Under the pieces are notes generated by a model. The model had not been told where the DNA came from, did no database searches, and saw nothing but the letters and a program-made list of their open reading frames with translations. DNA of 64,000 bases from Marinobacterium marinum (GTDB taxonomy: Bacteria; Pseudomonadota; Gammaproteobacteria; Pseudomonadales; Balneatricaceae): contig NZ_JACEMT010000049.1 in assembly GCF_013868415.1 (NCBI RefSeq), forward strand, positions 186,001 to 250,000. Direction: 5' to 3'. This document shows positions 61,531-64,000 of this stretch, in pieces (position 1 is the stretch's first letter; each line of letters opens with the position of its first letter). The position numbers were made by a program, and so were the translations under genes.

Positions 61531-63003
61531 TTACCAGTAGCCCAGGGCTTTCCACCAGAGACCGCCGATAAGAGTCCAGATGAGAAGGTTGACCAGGCTC
61601 ATAATGAATCCGGCGCGCCACCACTCGCCCAAGGTGACATAGTTGGAGCCGAAGATAACGGGTGATGTCCCGGTCGCGTAATGGGTCAGGGTCATCATGA
61701 TGGATGATGCTGCGGCCATCATGAGCACGAATGGCATTGCGGGTGCTCCCAGTGCCAACCCTACAGTCAGGAAGGCTCCCATCATGGCTGTGATGTGGGC
61801 CGTTGTGCTGGCAAAAAAGTAGTGTGAGTAGAGAAATATCAAGATCAGCAATGCGCTGGCGCTCTGCCAGCCGAGCCCTGCTTGTGCGATGGCGCTTTGA
61901 ATGCTGTCGGAAAACCAGGTGATAACACCCAGGTGGTTCAGCTGGGAAGCCATCATAACCAGTGCGCCAAACCAGACCAGGGTATCCCAGGCACTTTTTT
62001 CGCTGAGAATATCCTGCCAGGTTAGAACGCCTGTTAAAAGGAGTATAGACAGGCCGATAAAGGCGGTCGTAGTGGCGTTCACCTGATAGCTATCGCCCAG
62101 CAGCCACATGGGAATATCGGCCCATAGCAGTAGCAGGATGACGAATACGCCCAGCATGATTTTTTCGCCGCGGGTAATCTGGCCCAGCTCTGACAGTTTT
62201 TGGCGGGCGAAGCAGGCAGCATTGTCTGTTTTGCGTATTTCGGGTGTGAAAAAGTAATACAGAACCAGCGGCATGAGCAAGATAGCGACCAGGCCTGGTA
62301 GCAACATGGCCAGTGCCCAGGTGGTCCAGCTCAGGCTGATGTCGGCTCCGGTGGCATCAGCAATCAGCTTGACGGTTAGTGGGTTGGGGGCTGTTGCTGT
62401 GATGAACATGGCCGAGGTGATCGGGTTTGCATGGTAATTGACAAGGGCCAGATATTTACCGATTTTGCCGGTATTGTTGTTTTCGGGAGTGGAGTTAAAG
62501 CTGCGGGCGATGGACAGCATGATTGGATGAATGATGCCGCCGCCGCGTGCCGTGTTGCTGGGTGTGACAGGGGCCAGAGTGAGTTCGGACAGTGCCAGGG
62601 CATATCCTATACCCAGTGTTCGTTTGCCGAACAGAGCAATGAAGTAGTAGCCGATGCGTGCGCCCAGCCCTGTTTTGATCAGACCTCTGGAGATCATGAT
62701 GGCGATGGCAATCAGCCAGATCAGAGGACTGGTGAAGCTGCTGAGAGCGTCCTTGATAGCGGTGCCGGGATGACTGCTGGTGACACCGGATGTGGCGACC
62801 ATGGCGATAGCGACAATGGAAAGGGCGCCAATAGGCATGGCTTTGCCAATAATGGCTGCGATGGTGCCGATGAACATGGCAAGCATAAGCCAGCCCTGAT
62901 CGTTGACGGCAGCCGGTTGCGGCAGTAGCCAAATGGTAATGCCGATGGCAATTGCAATGAGAGCCGGTATCGGTCGGAGGTCGGAACGTGAGTCTAGGGG
63001 CAT
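61531..63003 (-). CDS. DASS family sodium/anion symporter (CitT/SLC13 type)
   Basis: A 490-residue carrier with about twelve helices and two re-entrant loops. The two DASS SNT-type motifs are recognisable: TPSNTARGGGI near residue 130 and HYATGTSPVIFGSNYVTLGEWW near residue 440 (given by its ends). Relatives transport dicarboxylates such as 2-oxoglutarate, malate, succinate or tartrate; the substrate here is unassigned. GGAG precedes the ATG. No two-component regulator is adjacent. Confidence 0.9.
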   Translation of the reverse strand: MPLDSRSDLRPIPALIAIAIGITIWLLPQPAAVNDQGWLMLAMFIGTIAAIIGKAMPIGALSIVAIAMVATSGVTSSHPGTAIKDALSSFTSPLIWLIAIAIMISRGLIKTGLGARIGYYFIALFGKRTLGIGYALALSELTLAPVTPSNTARGGGIIHPIMLSIARSFNSTPENNNTGKIGKYLALVNYHANPITSAMFITATAPNPLTVKLIADATGADISLSWTTWALAMLLPGLVAILLMPLVLYYFFTPEIRKTDNAACFARQKLSELGQITRGEKIMLGVFVILLLLWADIPMWLLGDSYQVNATTTAFIGLSILLLTGVLTWQDILSEKSAWDTLVWFGALVMMASQLNHLGVITWFSDSIQSAIAQAGLGWQSASALLILIFLYSHYFFASTTAHITAMMGAFLTVGLALGAPAMPFVLMMAAASSIMMTLTHYATGTSPVIFGSNYVTLGEWWRAGFIMSLVNLLIWTLIGGLWWKALGYW

Positions 63004-63142
63004 GGTTACTCCATTACTGCAGACGGGATGGGGCGATTATTGCGATCCCTTGTGGAGCTGTCCAATCAAAAACTGTTTAAGCCAATCTGGATCAATGTGA
63101 AATGCTGATCGTCGTATCAGTTTTTATCAGGTGCTGCAGTAT

Positions 63143-63328
63143 TTACGCCAGGCGGGGTAACCAGCCCGGGAAGCTGGGTTCCCAGTGCTCATACAGACGC
63201 ACAAGTTCAGTGCCACAGTTTTTGCAGCGGTAGATGGGGTGGGAGCGATGCTGATTGATTTTAATCATCGCCTGGTGTGGGGAAAGGCATGTGCCCATTA
63301 AATTACGGCAATCACGACATTCAGTCAT
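63143..63328 (-). CDS. mini zinc-ribbon protein 1
   Basis: A 61-residue protein with CxxC at residues 4-7 and CxxC at 35-38 (CKNCG), plus Cys14, fitting one four-Cys zinc ribbon. It shares the layout and the C-terminal EHWEPS motif with the protein encoded at 63436. No catalytic domain; role unknown. The spacing to neighbours and AT-rich upstream region suggest its own promoter. Confidence 0.65.
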   Translation of the reverse strand: MTECRDCRNLMGTCLSPHQAMIKINQHRSHPIYRCKNCGTELVRLYEHWEPSFPGWLPRLA

Positions 63329-63435
63329 TTATTCCAACACCTTAATTATAATAATTAATGGTATATATTATGTATATACATTAGTTGTTATAAGACGTGT
63401 TGTGAAGGGGTGTATAATGAATAAATTATGACAAT

Positions 63436-63657
63436 TCAGTTTTGCATTAATTGATTTTCATAAGTGGCGGTCGGGTGCGTAAAGGATTGTCGATAGTCGG
63501 AGAGCGGTTCCCAGCGGTCGTGTTCGTGCAGATAGAAAGCGTGACAGAGGGTGCACTTGAGCAGTTCGCTATTGCTGATATGGCTGATTGTCTCAAGCCT
63601 GGGGTGGCGCTGGCCTGTTCGGATGAGTTGTTGACAGAGAGGGCATTGGCACGGCAT
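63436..63657 (-). CDS. mini zinc-ribbon protein 2
   Basis: A 73-residue protein with CQCPLC at residues 3-8 and CTLC at about 34-37, followed by HDRWEPL, the counterpart of EHWEPS in the neighbouring small protein. AGGAG lies 6 bases before ATG 63657; a TTG two codons upstream is a weaker start. The C-terminal tail after residue 48 is unique. Probably a single zinc ribbon; function unknown. Confidence 0.7.
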   Translation of the reverse strand: MPCQCPLCQQLIRTGQRHPRLETISHISNSELLKCTLCHAFYLHEHDRWEPLSDYRQSFTHPTATYENQLMQN

Positions 63658-63743
63658 GTTCAACTCCTTTTGAACGCTTGCACAACGAATAACTATAAAG
63701 GAGTTCGCGGGTTATCGCACTAGGAGTAATTCCTAAATTGCCC

Positions 63744-63773
63744 GCAAAAAAAAGCCCCGCAATGGCGGGGCTT
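63744..63773 (-). terminator. intrinsic terminator of gltA
   Basis: On the minus strand GCCCCGC/GCGGGGC with a 4-base loop and then eight T residues, 14 bases after the gltA stop. Confidence 0.93.
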
Positions 63774-63786
63774 GATGTGGAGGCGA

Positions 63787-64000
63787 TCAGGCGGGGTAGT
63801 CGCGCTTCTGTTCGCCGGTGTAGAGCTGGCGTGGGCGACCGATTTTGTTCGGGCTCGAATGGAACTCGTTCCAGTGAGAGATCCAGCCGATTGTGCGAGA
63901 CAGGGCGAAGATCACGGTGAACATGTTGGTCGGAATTCCGATGGCCTTCAGAATGATGCCTGAGTAGAAGTCAACGTTCGGGTACAGTTTGCGCTGTACG
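63787..64000 (-). CDS. gltA: citrate synthase, C-terminal part (cut by window edge)
   Basis: The minus strand from the right edge to a TGA at 63787-63789 encodes about 70 residues ending in [20 protein letters not shown], then [17 protein letters not shown]. This is the C-terminus of hexameric type I citrate synthase: the preceding [18 protein letters not shown] carries the conserved catalytic Asp region, and IGRPRQ.YTG is the standard ending. The rest lies beyond the window. Confidence 0.95.
   Translation of the reverse strand, partial: VQRKLYPNVDFYSGIILKAIGIPTNMFTVIFALSRTIGWISHWNEFHSSPNKIGRPRQLYTGEQKRDYPA

Overview
This window reads as the chromosome of a heterotrophic gammaproteobacterium, probably a marine Oceanospirillales/Pseudomonadales-type organism. 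The basis is indirect: gene content (liu and mms operons, FabV, PBP1C/alpha-2-macroglobulin pair, OprD-type porin, ZapE, gltX next to tRNA-Ala/Glu) and moderately high GC. I cannot name the species. I see no prophage, transposase, integron or CRISPR array.

Layout. 1-8.2 kb: an 8-bp tandem repeat at the left edge, a GNAT acetyltransferase, a small membrane protein with a doubtful 5' end, a YpfH-like esterase, a MobA-like aromatic hydroxylase, a MaoC hydratase, a long acyl-CoA dehydrogenase, a MarR regulator and an MFS carrier. 8.3-18.8 kb: the alpha-2-macroglobulin lipoprotein and penicillin-binding protein 1C pair, a Bcr/CflA exporter divergent from a TetR regulator with a clear palindrome between them, and the enoyl-ACP reductase FabV. 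19.0-21.1 kb: mesX-mesD, an oxygen-dependent, folate- and cobalamin-independent methionine synthase pair; mesX is strikingly AT-rich. 21.5-25.6 kb: a TSUP carrier, an OmpA/DUF4892 protein, an acidic orphan protein, a small K+ channel and a methyltransferase.

25.6-40.1 kb is devoted to leucine. The minus-strand operon liuR-liuA-liuB-liuC-liuD-liuE, followed by an AhpD-like protein and an acyl-CoA synthetase, degrades leucine to acetoacetate and acetyl-CoA. Divergent from it is a complete branched-chain amino acid ABC importer (livG, livF, binding protein, livH, livM). 40.3-51.4 kb: hemH, a diguanylate cyclase, then mmsR divergent from a valine operon (mmsA, acyl-CoA dehydrogenase, enoyl-CoA hydratase, 3-hydroxyisobutyryl-CoA hydrolase, mmsB) that ends with prpE. 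Near-identical 16-bp LiuR-type operators precede both liuR/liv and mmsA, so leucine uptake, leucine breakdown and valine breakdown are probably one regulon.

51.5-64 kb: orphan small proteins, a PhoD-like phosphatase, a voltage-gated cation channel with an unusually acidic filter overlapping zapE, an OprD-type porin, dgkA, gltX, a tRNA Ala-Glu-Ala operon with a stringent-type promoter, a TolA/TonB-like protein, YccF, a DASS anion carrier, two related mini zinc-ribbon proteins, and the 3' end of gltA at the right edge.

The most unusual structure is at 30.83-31.0 kb. Between liuC and liuD lies a second, diverged copy of the liuD start. It encodes a 42-codon upstream ORF whose stop overlaps the liuD start, in a segment packed with inverted repeats, one of which (13 bp, perfect) brackets the liuD ribosome-binding site and start codon.
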